64,000 nucleotides of DNA, from contig JAPYMA010000216.1 of NCBI GenBank assembly GCA_035041965.1, positions 248,001 to 312,000 on the forward strand, given 5' to 3'. Position 1 is the stretch's first letter, and each line of letters begins with the position of its first letter. The position numbers were made by a program, and so were the translations under genes. Source of the DNA: Anisakis pegreffii (Eukaryota; Nematoda; Chromadorea; Rhabditida; Anisakidae). Positions 35,140 through 47,083 of this stretch are shown piece by piece. The notes under the pieces were generated by a model. That model was not told where the DNA came from. It made no database searches and saw only the letters and a program-made list of their open reading frames with translations.

Positions 35140-37713
35140 CATATGCACGTATGTTATGTAAAAGCATTTCAAGTCCGACCTATGCATTCCATACTTCCGC
35201 ATGGAATGCATAAAGCAAGCACTCGAGAACGCGCATGAACAGCAGCTGAATCAATAAAACGACAACTCTTCAGGATTTTGTGGCATATAAAATGTCTTCA
35301 ATGAATGTCAGAGTTATAAAACAGTTGATAGATGCACGACTCACATCACTGATCGTGAATCTCATCCACTCTTTGACAGCTGGATATGTGAAAGCTGGAA
35401 GGCATGAGGGAGAGGAGAAATTACTGAAGCGATTTGGCGAACTAAGGATTTGTTCCCCAGAAGTATTCTCGGATAACACGTATATATTTTTTCAACTCGA
35501 ATCTAGTATCTTGTAACTGATAGTAGGAAAAATTGTAAGGTTGTTGCGTGCAGATTGAACCAATGACCCATGTAGTCTGAAGTAATTCATGCCAACAGTG
35601 TCATTTCTTTTCAATCGAACAAGATTATCCTACCGGGCGTATTTTTGTTAAAAAGGTGAAGTTCCATTATGTATAGCTGTCAGGTGCCGGATTGCTTTCC
35701 GCGAAAATTAGATATGCCGATTGCAGAAAATTTTTAAACCAGCACTAAAAACATTCAAAATCATCCACCGTTCAGGTGTGTTTCATAACAATTAAGAGAA
35801 TCCTCCTTGAGCATTCTCGTAGTCATGCATGGTTTATGATCTTGAACAGTAAAGTAATGCAAATAGCACGATGGAAATAGTGGAATCTAGCCCAGAGGAT
35901 CATCTGAAAAAGGAGCTCTGAAAGGAACCAGAGATAAAGCGGGTCTGATTGCGATCACACAAAGCGGTCGAATGTACAGAAATCGGTAACGCTATCTTAT
36001 TATCCTTTACAAGTTTAGGAAATAAGAAAACATTGGAATTGCATGTTATCTCTCGTCATTATTTATGCGATTATTTATGCTTATGGGTTAGCAAAGTATG
36101 TTTCATCCACTGACGTGAATGGAATGCAAACTTAAGGACACAGGCGAGTGGAAAACGGTACTCTTGCGATCATCATGAGAATATACAATTGAATAAATGT
36201 GAAGATAAAGATGTTTAACGGAACAGTTCATCAATGCGCGATACTTTCAAAAAACCACCTATTTCTGTGAATCTATGATCGTAAGTGATCACTAACGATC
36301 ATGGGATCACTAACGTTCAAACAATGACCCTCGTTCAAGCTTGTAGATCTCATCCTTGGATTTACGCTAACATGCATTCAACGACATATTATAAATTTTC
36401 TATTCGTAATATTGTTTTACCATTACTATTCTATGCTGAGTGAAATTTGAAGAGTTGCCTTTCATAAACTCTGTTCCCTTTGGAGAGAATCTATAATCCC
36501 ATTTGAGACTTCCTATTTGTTTCTTTTTTTGCCATACGTCATGTTTTTCGAAAAAATCTCATTCATTCCTCGAGATTAACTTTAATATGCTGAGGATATA
36601 TGTGACGTTCCTCAATAAATGATCACTCATTTTAGTCACCCTTTGCTGAATCGCTCACACCGTTTTACATTTTCAAAACGGCTTCTCACGTGGATATTTC
36701 GATATGCCTTCAAATTTCAAGTTCTTAGTCCCAAACTGCGGTGCAAACAATCGCTTTAAGACCAGAACCTATACTGCACCTTAATTCCCCCAAACCTATC
36801 AACACAAAACTACAACAGTCGCCGTCACAACAATCCTAAGCTCATTGAAACTGACAAGTCCTTTCAAGCTGTTTCGGTGTGATGTGTGATAACACGTGAA
36901 ATAACGTTTATGCAGCTGTCGCGCCACGCACCATTCATATTTTCAAATTTATCCTAATGTCAGTAAATCATGAGCTTATGTCCAGGCAAGAGCTTGAAAC
37001 TTGAGCCTGTCCCTATCATGTGACATTTGGATAATTTTTGCGGGGTTCTCTACGCACTTTGCGATTCTGTCCCAATTGTGGTACGTCACCAAACCATGCC
37101 TAGCAATATGCCTGGCGCGACAGCATCAGGCAGAGTGATGAAAGCACGAAATAACCACATCAACAACAACACGAAATAATAATAAACAACAAAAATATCA
37201 ACAGAACAATTAAGTAGATACTGACATCAATACGAGATTTCAATGCTTACACCCAATTGGACAATCCAAAATAAGATAATATGAACAATGTTTGAAAAAA
37301 CATCTTGAAAATGAAATAGATTCAAGCGAGCTGAAGTGAATGAAATGACGTTCAGCTTGAGCATTACAGTTGGAAAGAGGAGCGTGCATATGCGTTTACC
37401 ATTACAGTTGCCATGTACATTACCATTACATTTACCACGTACTTGAGCACTTACCACTACAGTTGCCACCGTCCTTGCGTGCTTATTCACGAATATCCTC
37501 ACTCAGATACGAGGAAAGAAAAGCATGCATGTACACGCAGAAGCGCTGACTGAGTACTGCTGAAGATTTCGATACGAAGCCTGAATCACGACTACCGAAG
37601 GGAAATGCAGAGGATTTTTTCGAAATTGCATGCTCTCCACAGAAGAAAAAAACTGAACATTAGTCACACACAGCAACCTTTTCTATGCAAATCTCAAACA
37701 GTGATGCTCACTC
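35140..37713 (-). repeat. Left arm of a large inverted repeat (about 2.57 kb)
   Basis: The arm is the reverse complement of 41,873-44,452. Paired positions sum to 79,586 over most of the arm and to 79,593 near its outer end, because the right arm carries a 6-7 bp net insertion near 44,135 and 44,250. The same 91-codon frame (starting MRIFVNKHARTV) occurs at 37,227-37,502 (-) and 42,084-42,359 (+). Only a handful of differences were seen, so the duplication is young, or maintained by gene conversion. It contains no recognised transposase or gene. Confidence 0.92.
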
Positions 37714-39169
37714 TATTTTTTTTTTCACTTTTTTTCATACTTCATTCTTTCATTCTTTAATTCAATTACGAATATCACGAATTATGTTAATGTATGTTAT
37801 AATTGTAAATCATACTTTGTTTGTAATCGAATCGATGAGCATACTTGACAATACAGTGGTAGATGTTGTGTTGTGTTGTTAGGTGATATGAAAGTTATAA
37901 TTGTCAATTGGAATATATGATAATTTCTGAAGATGCTTATGATGCTTCGTATGTTTTAACTGGGGGGATTTTTTTAGTGTTTTTTTCTTCGGTCGTTAAT
38001 ATTATTCGCGTTATATTATTATCATTTCTTTGTGTTATTGTTATCAATGTTCAACGTGATGTATTCCTATCACTGTATTGTCATGTGCTGAAAAGTTTAG
38101 GGGGTGGTAAACTAACAGTATCAATTATTTTCGAAGATATCCGCAATTTTCTGTCATTCTATCCTTTAGGATGGAATCTGGACAGTGCAATAGACCCTTG
38201 ATGATTACATGTTAATAATGTTTCAATAAAAATCTCTAAACGTTTCAAAATCTCATTTACAGTGGTTAGATACCAAGAGAAAAATGAAATAAATTATGAG
38301 TCAGCATTACGTTTTGTTATCCATATATTCATTGTTATCCTGAATTAATTGATTTGTATAGATATTTTAATGTTCATTGTCATCAATTGTAATGGCTTTT
38401 TTCATTATTTATTTATTCATTTATATATTCATTTATTTATTTGCTTATTCGTTTTTCACATTGATTGTTGTCGTTAACATTGTGAATCTTTTTTATGGGA
38501 TATGTGTAGGGCGAAGGAGGGATGCGGCACGTAACGACCCGCTTAACTCCGGAGCCAGAGGTAGGGACTTGGACTGGCCTTATGTATGGCCCATCCCACC
38601 TAATTGAAATTTTTTTTTCATTTTGTGCACCTAATCATCACCTCTCCCCCACCCTCCCACAATGTGGACTCTATTACATGAACCGTGTTGGACTCTAGCA
38701 TAGATACGAGACTGATACTTGCTGATATATATTGAGGTAGCTGTAGAAGCTTTCACCTAATTTTATTTAACTTAGTTCTAATTGACACAAGATTGATTTG
38801 GCTTAGCTTAACTATTGAAGCTCACTGATTTGAGTCAAAAGTTTAAAGCGACATGAATGCAAATTTACTATGAGTTGACGTACCGCTTAGCGGATTTGGC
38901 ATCATTTGAGATTGACTGATATCGATTTGAATCTGACGTTGAGCTTTCTCAAATTAATTCAACATGACTAGAACTTGAATTGACCTGACTAGACCTCAGG
39001 CATGTGATTCAGAGAAATGTCTAGTCATCTATGCACAGCTCGAAGACAGTAGCCTAATAAATTCATAGTTGAGAAACAAGCTCTCGGAACTGATCACTCT
39101 TTAGAGGTAGAGTAGCGCATAAGAGAATATTTGCTTAGTTTGTTGCGGGAGGAATTGTAGCAAATATTG
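37714..39169. other. Palindrome spacer, first part, with a GC-rich block
   Basis: No gene is recognised. The AT-rich spacer includes a GC-rich block at 38,505-38,608 preceded by a TGTGTAG acceptor-like site. Its plus-strand frame reads GRRRDAARNDPLNSGARGRD and then LDWPYVWPIPPN before a stop. The string CGCTTAACTCCGGAGCC resembles one in the last exon of the 8-11 kb gene, so it may be a fragment of the same family. Confidence 0.4.
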
Positions 39170-40460
39170 ACAATAGTTACACTGGCATATGAAAAGAAGA
39201 AATATGTCCCAACAAAAATGAGTGTCACGAACGTAGGGTATGAATCGCCTCATGAATTTGGCGGTAGGTCTGGAAAGTTCGCCTGGACCACTCACCTGTA
39301 GAGTCGAGTTGCTGACTGGTGACTCGAAGAATGTCTTCCTCATAGATAATACTATTTAGTGACATCTGGAATAAGGCTGGTGCGATATCATTTGTGTAGT
39401 CAATGGTCATTCTTAAAAAGCAGATTTTGGTTGCGTGGGCGATCCCAACCCGTCGAGCTGCCAATAAGCGGGGCTAGTTTAGGTAAATGCGACAGGTGTT
39501 CCCCACCTACCGGCAGTCTCGGCGAATCGGGGAGAAATTTTTTGAAATATGCCTGCGATACTTGCCCGAGTATCGTGAGCATTCTTTCTGCACAATATAA
39601 AAAGGGCGTTCCCGGCCCGGGAAAGGCGCCAATTTGACCGGGGCTAGGGAATGCGCGTAAGTTGGCCTGAGTAGTGCCTTCGGGCATTTGCTTGGGTAAC
39701 GAGGGTTCCCGGACTCACCGTGCGCACTTTCCCTTAACAGGGGGTAATTATGATCGGGTTGACCATTGAATATATTTATGAAATCATATCGCCTAATTTC
39801 GATGTTGTTAAATGTATTATAAGGAGAAAACTCTCAGGTGTTTGTGGTTACTCGCCGAAGCTTATCTATTAGCTAGTGTCATGATGGCATTCATACACTT
39901 CTATGATGCAATCCTTATTTCCCTTGCCAGTGCAGTTATTGCCTATCATTAGTGTTAATAAGGTACTTGATAACATTGAGAAATCCATCCAAATGAGAGG
40001 AGAGATACTGTGGGTTCTTCAGTTTTGTTTTGATAGCTACACTGGCATATGAAATGAAGAAAACTATCCCTATAAAACTGAGTTTCATGAACGTAGGGTA
40101 TGAATAGCCTTATGAAGTTAGCGGTAGGTCTGGAAAGTTCGCCTGGACCACTCACCTGTAGAGTCGAGTTGCTGACTGGTGACTCGAAGAACGTCTGTTT
40201 GTAGTGCTGTTTGATAGCAGCTGGAATGAAGTTCCAATGTTATCAAATGTGTTATGAGGAGAAATCTCTCAGGTGTTTGTGGTTACTCGCCGAAGCTTAT
40301 CTATTAGCTAGTGTCATGACGGCATTCATACACATCTATGATGCTATCCTTATTTCCCTTGCCAGTGCAGTTATTGTCCGTCATTAGTGCCAATAAGGTA
40401 CTTGATGACTCAGGGAAATCCTATGAGATGGGATGGGAAGCATTATCGGTTCTTCAGTTT
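39170..40460. repeat. Tandem duplication of a 435-bp unit, first copy interrupted
   Basis: Unit 2 is about 40,026-40,460. Unit 1 is about 39,170-40,025. Both contain a block starting GAACGTAGGGTATGAAT (39,230 and 40,089) and a block starting CTCTCAGGTGTTTGTGG (39,832 and 40,267), each near-identical between copies. The extra length of unit 1 matches the 411-bp insertion at 39,382-39,792. Confidence 0.85.
39382..39792. mobile_element. 411-bp insertion with terminal inverted repeats and a GC-rich core
   Basis: It is present in tandem unit 1 and absent from unit 2, which defines it as an insertion. The ends are imperfect inverted repeats: GCGATATCATT...TCAATGGTCA on the left and the complement GCGATATGATT...TCAATGGTCA on the right. 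The core (39,420-39,735) is unusually GC-rich and open on the minus strand for 95 codons (PEGTTQANLRAFPSPGQIG...). That frame has no start context or recognised domain. No clear target-site duplication is visible. It is probably a non-autonomous DNA transposon. Confidence 0.6.
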
Positions 40461-40884
40461 ATTGAATAGAAGATATTCAGTTGCTGTCAAATTCTAAAAT
40501 CATCGCCCCTGTTTTTAATAGTTGATCGCTTCCGAGAGCGTATATTCCAGGCTAGAGTTGAACTGGATAACTGCGGTTAGGTCTGTGCATAGAGGTTAGA
40601 CTTTTCTCCTTTCTGCTACCACAACGTCTTCACAGACTTGGAATGAGTTGATGTGTTAGATCTAGAAAAATTGTTTTTAAGTAGCGTTTCCTGTGTAACG
40701 TTATGAAACTTTCTCAAACTTTATCATTCGAGCACCTAGTTGATAACTTGAGACGTTGGAAGTTAGACAGCATTCCATGGATTGCTCGCATACCTTTGTA
40801 GACGATGGCAAGACCTGAGTCAGGCATCACTCAGCAATAGTTTAACTTGACCTTAAACTAATTTTAAGTGGGACCGAAATGATT

Positions 40885-41890
40885 CCATCGGCTTAGTTTG
40901 ATTTCGTTTTCAAGATATGATTTCAGAATTTGTTCATGTTATCCTGTTTTTGATTGTATTATTGGATGCTTGCATTGAAACCTCGTGTTTATGGGAATAT
41001 TTGTTTGGTTGCTTGGTGTTGTTGTTGTTGTTTATGTTATTATTACGTGTTTTCGTGCCTTCATCACTTTGTTCATCCTGTCGTTGTTCATTACCATGTT
41101 TTTTATGCTGTCGCGCCAGGCGTAATGAGGGGAAGTATTGCTGGGCATGATTTGGAGGCGTTCCATGATTGAGACAATCGCAAAATGCGTAGAGAGTTCC
41201 GCATAAAATACCCGGGCGCAACTCGGCGTGACATGATAGGGATAGGCTCAAGTTTGATGCTCATGCCTGAACATAAGCTCATAACTTTGTTGAGATTTGG
41301 ATAAATTTGAAAGTATCAATGGTGCGTGGCGCGACAGCTGTATTAAATGTTCTTCCACGTGTTACCACACATCACACCGAAATCGCCTGAAAGGATCAAC
41401 GAGTCAGTTTAGGATTGTCATGGCAGCAACTGTTGCAGTTTTGTGACGATAGGTTTGAGTGAATTCAAGTGCAGTGTAGATTCTAGAATTGTTTACATTG
41501 CAGGTGGAGACTAAAAACTTGAGATTCAAAGGCTTCTCGAAAAAAAAAATTAAAATTTGTAAGTGATACAGCAAAATGTAACTGAAATGAGTAATCATGA
41601 ATCGAGGAACATCTCATGGGAAGATCGCACACATAACTCAAGGACAGTGAGACGATTGTCGAGCAATGAATTAGGTTCTTTCGAAGAACATGATGATGTG
41701 ACAAAAAACAAGAATTCTTGAATAAGGTGATAGATCCTCTCGGAAGGAGACGGAGTTTATGAAAGCCATTTAGTCATTTAGCATAGGATAGGAATTGCAA
41801 AGCAAGTAGGGCATTGGTGGTATGACGTGTAATGCATGTTAGTGTAAATCCTGCGATGAGATCAGTAGGTTAGAGTGAGCATCACTGTTT
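40885..41890 (+). repeat. Diverged third copy of the palindrome-arm sequence
   Basis: It aligns in direct orientation to 42,250-43,250 of the right arm, offset by about 1355 bp. For example, TGCTGTCGCGCCAGGC lies at 41,106 and 42,461, and GGTGCGTGGCGCGACAGCTG lies at about 41,320 and 42,655. Substitutions and small gaps are frequent, so it is older than the arm-to-arm duplication. Its end runs directly into the start of the right arm. Confidence 0.8.
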
Positions 41891-44452
41891 GAGATTTGCA
41901 TAGAAAAGGTTGCTGTGTGTGACTAATGTTCAGTTTTTTTCTTCTGTGGAGAGCATGCAATTTCGAAAAAATCCTCTGCATTTCCCTTCGGTAGTCGTGA
42001 TTCAGGCTTCGTATCGAAATCTTCAGCAGTACTCAGTCAGCGCTTCTGCGTGTACATGCATGCTTTTCTTTCCTCGTATCTGAGTGAGGATATTCGTGAA
42101 TAAGCACGCAAGGACGGTGGCAACTGTAGTGGTAAGTGCTCAAGTACGTGGTAAATGTAATGGTAATGTACATGGCAACTGTAATGGTAAACGCATATGC
42201 ACGCTCCTCTTTCCAACTGTAATGCTCAAGCTGAACGTCATTTCATTCACTTCAGCTCGCTTGAATCTATTTCATTTTCAAGATGTTTTTTCAAACATTG
42301 TTCATATTATCTTATTTTGGATTGTCCAATTGGGTGTAAGCATTGAAATCTCGTATTGATGTCAGTATCTACTTAATTGTTCTGTTGATATTTTTGTTGT
42401 TTATTATTATTTCGTGTTGTTGTTGATGTGGTTATTTCGTGCTTTCATCACTCTGCCTGATGCTGTCGCGCCAGGCATATTGCTAGGCATGGTTTGGTGA
42501 CGTACCACAATTGGGACAGAATCGCAAAGTGCGTAGAGAACCCCGCAAAAATTATCCAAATGTCACATGATAGGGACAGGCTCAAGTTTCAAGCTCTTGC
42601 CTGGACATAAGCTCATGATTTACTGACATTAGGATAAATTTGAAAATATGAATGGTGCGTGGCGCGACAGCTGCATAAACGTTATTTCACGTGTTATCAC
42701 ACATCACACCGAAACAGCTTGAAAGGACTTGTCAGTTTCAATGAGCTTAGGATTGTTGTGACGGCGACTGTTGTAGTTTTGTGTTGATAGGTTTGGGGGA
42801 ATTAAGGTGCAGTATAGGTTCTGGTCTTAAAGCGATTGTTTGCACCGCAGTTTGGGACTAAGAACTTGAAATTTGAAGGCATATCGAAATATCCACGTGA
42901 GAAGCCGTTTTGAAAATGTAAAACGGTGTGAGCGATTCAGCAAAGGGTGACTAAAATGAGTGATCATTTATTGAGGAACGTCACATATATCCTCAGCATA
43001 TTAAAGTTAATCTCGAGGAATGAATGAGATTTTTTCGAAAAACATGACGTATGGCAAAAAAAGAAACAAATAGGAAGTCTCAAATGGGATTATAGATTCT
43101 CTCCAAAGGGAACAGAGTTTATGAAAGGCAACTCTTCAAATTTCACTCAGCATAGAATAGTAATGGTAAAACAATATTACGAATAGAAAATTTATAATAT
43201 GTCGTTGAATGCATGTTAGCGTAAATCCAAGGATGAGATCTACAAGCTTGAACGAGGGTCATTGTTTGAACGTTAGTGATCCCATGATCGTTAGTGATCA
43301 CTTACGATCATAGATTCACAGAAATAGGTGGTTTTTTGAAAGTATCGCGCATTGATGAACTGTTCCGTTAAACATCTTTATCTTCACATTTATTCAATTG
43401 TATATTCTCATGATGATCGCAAGAGTACCGTTTTCCACTCGCCTGTGTCCTTAAGTTTGCATTCCATTCACGTCAGTGGATGAAACATACTTTGCTAACC
43501 CATAAGCATAAATAATCGCATAAATAATGACGAGAGATAACATGCAATTCCAATGTTTTCTTATTTCCTAAACTTGTAAAGGATAATAAGATAGCGTTAC
43601 CGATTTCTGTACATTCGACCGCTTTGTGTGATCGCAATCAGACCCGCTTTATCTCTGGTTCCTTTCAGAGCTCCTTTTTCAGATGATCCTCTGGGCTAGA
43701 TTCCACTATTTCCATCGTGCTATTTGCATTACTTTACTGTTCAAGATCATAAACCATGCATGACTACGAGAATGCTCAAGGAGGATTCTCTTAATTGTTA
43801 TGAAACACACCTGAACGGTGGATGATTTTGAATGTTTTTAGTGCTGGTTTAAAAATTTTCTGCAATCGGCATATCTAATTTTCGCGGAAAGCAATCCGGC
43901 ACCTGACAGCTATACATAATGGAACTTCACCTTTTTAACAAAAATACGCCCGGTAGGATAATCTTGTTCGATTGAAAAGAAATGACACTGTTGGCATGAA
44001 TTCCTTCAGACTACATGGGTCATTGGTTCAATCTGCACGCAACAACCTTACAATTTTTCCTACTATCAGTTGCAAGATACTAGATTCGAGTTGAAAAAAT
44101 ATATACGTGTTATCCGAGAATACTTCTGGGGAACATCCGAGAATCCTTAGTTCGCCAAATCACTTCAGTAATTTCTCCTCTCCCTCATGCCTTCCAGCTT
44201 TCACATATCCAGCTGTCAAAGAGTGGACGAGATTCACGATCAGTGATGTGATCTCGTGCATCTCTCAACTGTTTTATAACTCTGACATTCATTGAAGACA
44301 TTTTATATGCCACAAAATCCTGAAGAGTTGTCGTTTTATTGATTCAGCTGCTGTTCATGCGCGTTCTCGAGTGCTTGCTTTATGCATTCCATGCGGAAGT
44401 ATGGAATGCATAGGTCGGACTTGAAATGCTTTTACATAACATACGTGTATAT
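41873..44452 (+). repeat. Right arm of the large inverted repeat (about 2.58 kb)
   Basis: Reverse complement of 35,140-37,713. Identity starts at AGAGTGAGCATCACTGTTTG (41,873) and ends at about ATACGTGTATAT (44,452), after which the flanks diverge. Its internal ORFs (42,084-42,359; 44,107-44,295) have no recognisable domain. The second is changed relative to the left-arm copy by the small insertion, which argues against coding constraint. Confidence 0.92.
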
Positions 44453-44454
44453 CA

Positions 44455-45080
44455 CATGTTACTGGGCAAACTTGAGGGTACCGTTAGCTTGAAGATGGCA
44501 TACTCTATAATACCATACTAATATATTGAGTGATCTATAGTGTGATGTTATACAATGAATGAGAGCGACTGCGCTGATTGAGATAGGTTCAAGAAAATGG
44601 CTATATCTCTTCAAGAAAGCCGAATTGCTCAACAAAATATAGGTTTTTCTGCATTTAGAGTTTCCACTGGGTCGAATAATGTACCGAAATTCGCATGTCA
44701 CTGGGCAAGGTTGAGAGTTTTTAGAGCTCGCAGATGGCAACCCGTTCAGCATTGAGAAAATAACTATATACCCTCGTGTAAGTAGAATTGCTCGGCATGA
44801 TACATGTTTTTCTGAATCCAGAGGTTCTGTGTAACCGAATGGTGTAGGGAAATAGCTGTGCTGCTGAGCAAACCTGAGAGTACCGTTAGCTTCAAGATGG
44901 TAACCCCCATAGTGCTATAGTATTGTGCAGATCTATCAATAGCGATACAATCTATGGAAACGAGTGCCGCCCAGCTACTTGGGATAAGTTCAGAAAATCT
45001 GCTATATCCCCTCACCAGAGCAAAACCATCCGATAATTTACATACTTTTTTTGAATCTAGAGAATCTGGGCTGAAACAAA
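44455..45080 (-). repeat. Dispersed satellite-like repeat, inverted relative to the 14.5-15.4 kb array
   Basis: Three successive segments start with variants of CACTGGGCAAACTTGAGGGT (about 44,459, 44,699 and 44,861). These are reverse complements of the CCTCAGCTTTGACCAGTAAC motif in the 408-bp array. The spacings (240 and 162 bp) match the two half-units of that array. It abuts the outer end of the right palindrome arm. Confidence 0.7.
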
Positions 45081-45820
45081 AGGAAATCCAAAATGAGTTC
45101 AGTTATGCGGCGACACAACCATGAAACCTTTGCATGTGGTTGGTGAACTGAAATCGATCATTGCTATAATATTGAAGTCGGTGATTTCGTGATTTCAGAG
45201 GCTACTAATTTTGATTACAAGTGTGTGCTCTTTTATCACTAACATTTCAGTTTGCTTGTGGTGGCAATGAGCCTTCTCGCAATCACATTTTATGAATCGG
45301 TTCTAGGAGGTATCAACTCCTCGAATCATCTCAACTGCTTTGTTTAGTGAATATGGAAATGGCATCATGTTATGTTCAGGTGATCGTTACGTTCACATCT
45401 TGTTAGCACCATGATGGTATTCGACTTGGCTAGGCTTTCTTTCAGGCCGTTGTGATGATCATTACTGCAATCGATTATGATCACGTGAAAAGCTCTTGTC
45501 TATGACATGCTCACTCCAAACTGATTTTGATGAATTCTCATTCTTTTCAGACGTGTTGTATTCACTCTCATAGCTATCACATGCGAATATCGTTCTATTG
45601 ATAAGTTTTTCTCATTCACTTCGTCTCATTTCACTTCACAGTTCGAATCAATTTCTTATTCTGTAGCATATACTGTTTACTTGATACGTTGACGAGTGTT
45701 GACAGCCAAAATCAACAATACAGCAATCGAGTGTTACTGCTTAGCAACATTCGACAGTCGAACAATCAATTATAGAGTGTATTTGATAGAATGAGAATTT
45801 GACTTTAATTGTTCAGTGAA

Positions 45821-46097
45821 ATGAATGAGAAATTAGCAGAAGTGAACACTTTTGGTGATATCAGCTATGAGAGCGATTGGAACAGCAAGGAAAAGAATGA
45901 AAACCGTGTTAGAACACCATTTATTGGCAAATGGATGTGATTTCAATGAACCTACGATAAATTATGAAAAAAAAATAAATTGTTGCTGAAAAACCAATTT
46001 CCAGGACATTTCCATAAAAATACCAGAAGGTAAAGCGGTTGGACATTCCATCTTCCACGGTGAACGTCCGTTGCGATGCCCTAGCAGCCGGCACTGA
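45821..46097 (+). CDS. Candidate two-exon small gene, 59 aa, unrecognised
   Basis: Exon 1 is 45,821-45,907 (29 codons from ATG) and exon 2 is 46,005-46,097 (30 codons plus TGA). The intron is 97 bases (GTTAGA donor, AATTTCCAG acceptor) and phase 0 on both sides. An acceptor (TAATTGTTCAG) ends only 4 bases before the ATG, the arrangement typical of a spliced-leader acceptor. The peptide begins MNEKLAEVNTFGDISYESDW and ends with HGERPLRCPSSRH. It is hydrophilic, with no signal peptide or membrane segment. GC content is raised over the exons. No family is recognised. An internal donor (GAAG/GTAAAG) leaves open a longer alternative gene. Confidence 0.33.
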
Positions 46098-46449
46098 AAT
46101 ATGCTTTATCGTGCTGCGTTAAAAGATGAGATTTTGAGATGCTTCCACAATCTGTTTTGCTTAAAAACCCGACATATATTATTCCTATGCATTACATATC
46201 CATTGCATATCCATATTCCTATGCATTATATGTGACATATCCATTATCCAACCCATACAATATGCATTCCTGAAACTAAACAATCTGAGGAATTCATTGG
46301 AGGAGAGACACTGTCAAGCTTACTATCACAACACAAACAGAGAGAAGATTCGACACATATGAAGCAAATTTGTTAGCACGGATCATCTCTAGGGATCTAA
46401 ATGAAGGTTCTTGAACTCGACAATTTACATGAGTTAACCACTGAATAAT

Positions 46450-46960
46450 CCTAACGAGGGCTGTCGAAAATGGAGATCTGCAAAATCATGTGCACTATAT
46501 ATTTCAGGCTCACCATTTTCAAACTAACGTTACTCTCAGGTTTGATCTGTAACATGGACATTTCTTCAAACTGTCGGATTCCATAGATTCTCTGATTTCA
46601 AAAAAGTATGGATGTTGCCGGGCAATTTTGTTTACCTCAGGTAGCATCATTGATTTTCTGAGGCCAAGTCACGTAGTTGAGCTGCCCATTACTAAACATT
46701 GTATATAGGCATTGATCACTGTATACAAGGATTAATGCTGATACATCACAATGTTTCCATGGACAATGAAGCATTGTGACAATATATGCATTACTTGTGG
46801 AAAGAGGGAAACCGACAGTGTGAAATAATCACAATATTTCTGGGTAAACTTGAGGAGTGCGTTAGTTTGAAAATGGTAACTTTGCTGATGCTAAAGTACT
46901 ATACAGATTGATCAGTAGAAATGCAATGGATTGAAATACGCATTTCTCTAATTTTCTTCG
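46450..46960. repeat. Further diverged copies of the satellite-like family
   Basis: A plus-orientation copy at 46,505-46,680 (CTCAGGTTTGATCTGTAACATGGACATTTC and following) and a minus-orientation fragment at about 46,835-46,890 (CTGGGTAAACTTGAGGAGTG) match the 14.5-15.4 kb units with many changes. Confidence 0.55.
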
Positions 46961-47083
46961 GCTATGTCACTCGAAATACCCAAATTACGGCAATTAGAAT
47001 ATTCGAGGAGCCGTGCTTCTGAGATTGGCCAATTTAGATGTGGTATATTTTGGTTCAGTTCGATCGAAAGGAATCTCGGCTTT

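Noticed and set aside
35550..35600. GGTTCAATC in the palindrome arms as a tRNA B-box
   Set aside because: No cloverleaf can be drawn and no convincing A-box lies at the right distance.
37227..37502. 91-codon frame present identically in both palindrome arms, as a conserved gene
   Set aside because: Identity reflects the recent duplication. The diverged third copy does not keep the frame, and the peptide is built from short internal repeats.
39400..39687. 95-codon Pro/Gly-rich minus-strand frame in the TIR insertion
   Set aside because: No start context, splice sites or domain. A GC-rich core is expected to be open by chance.
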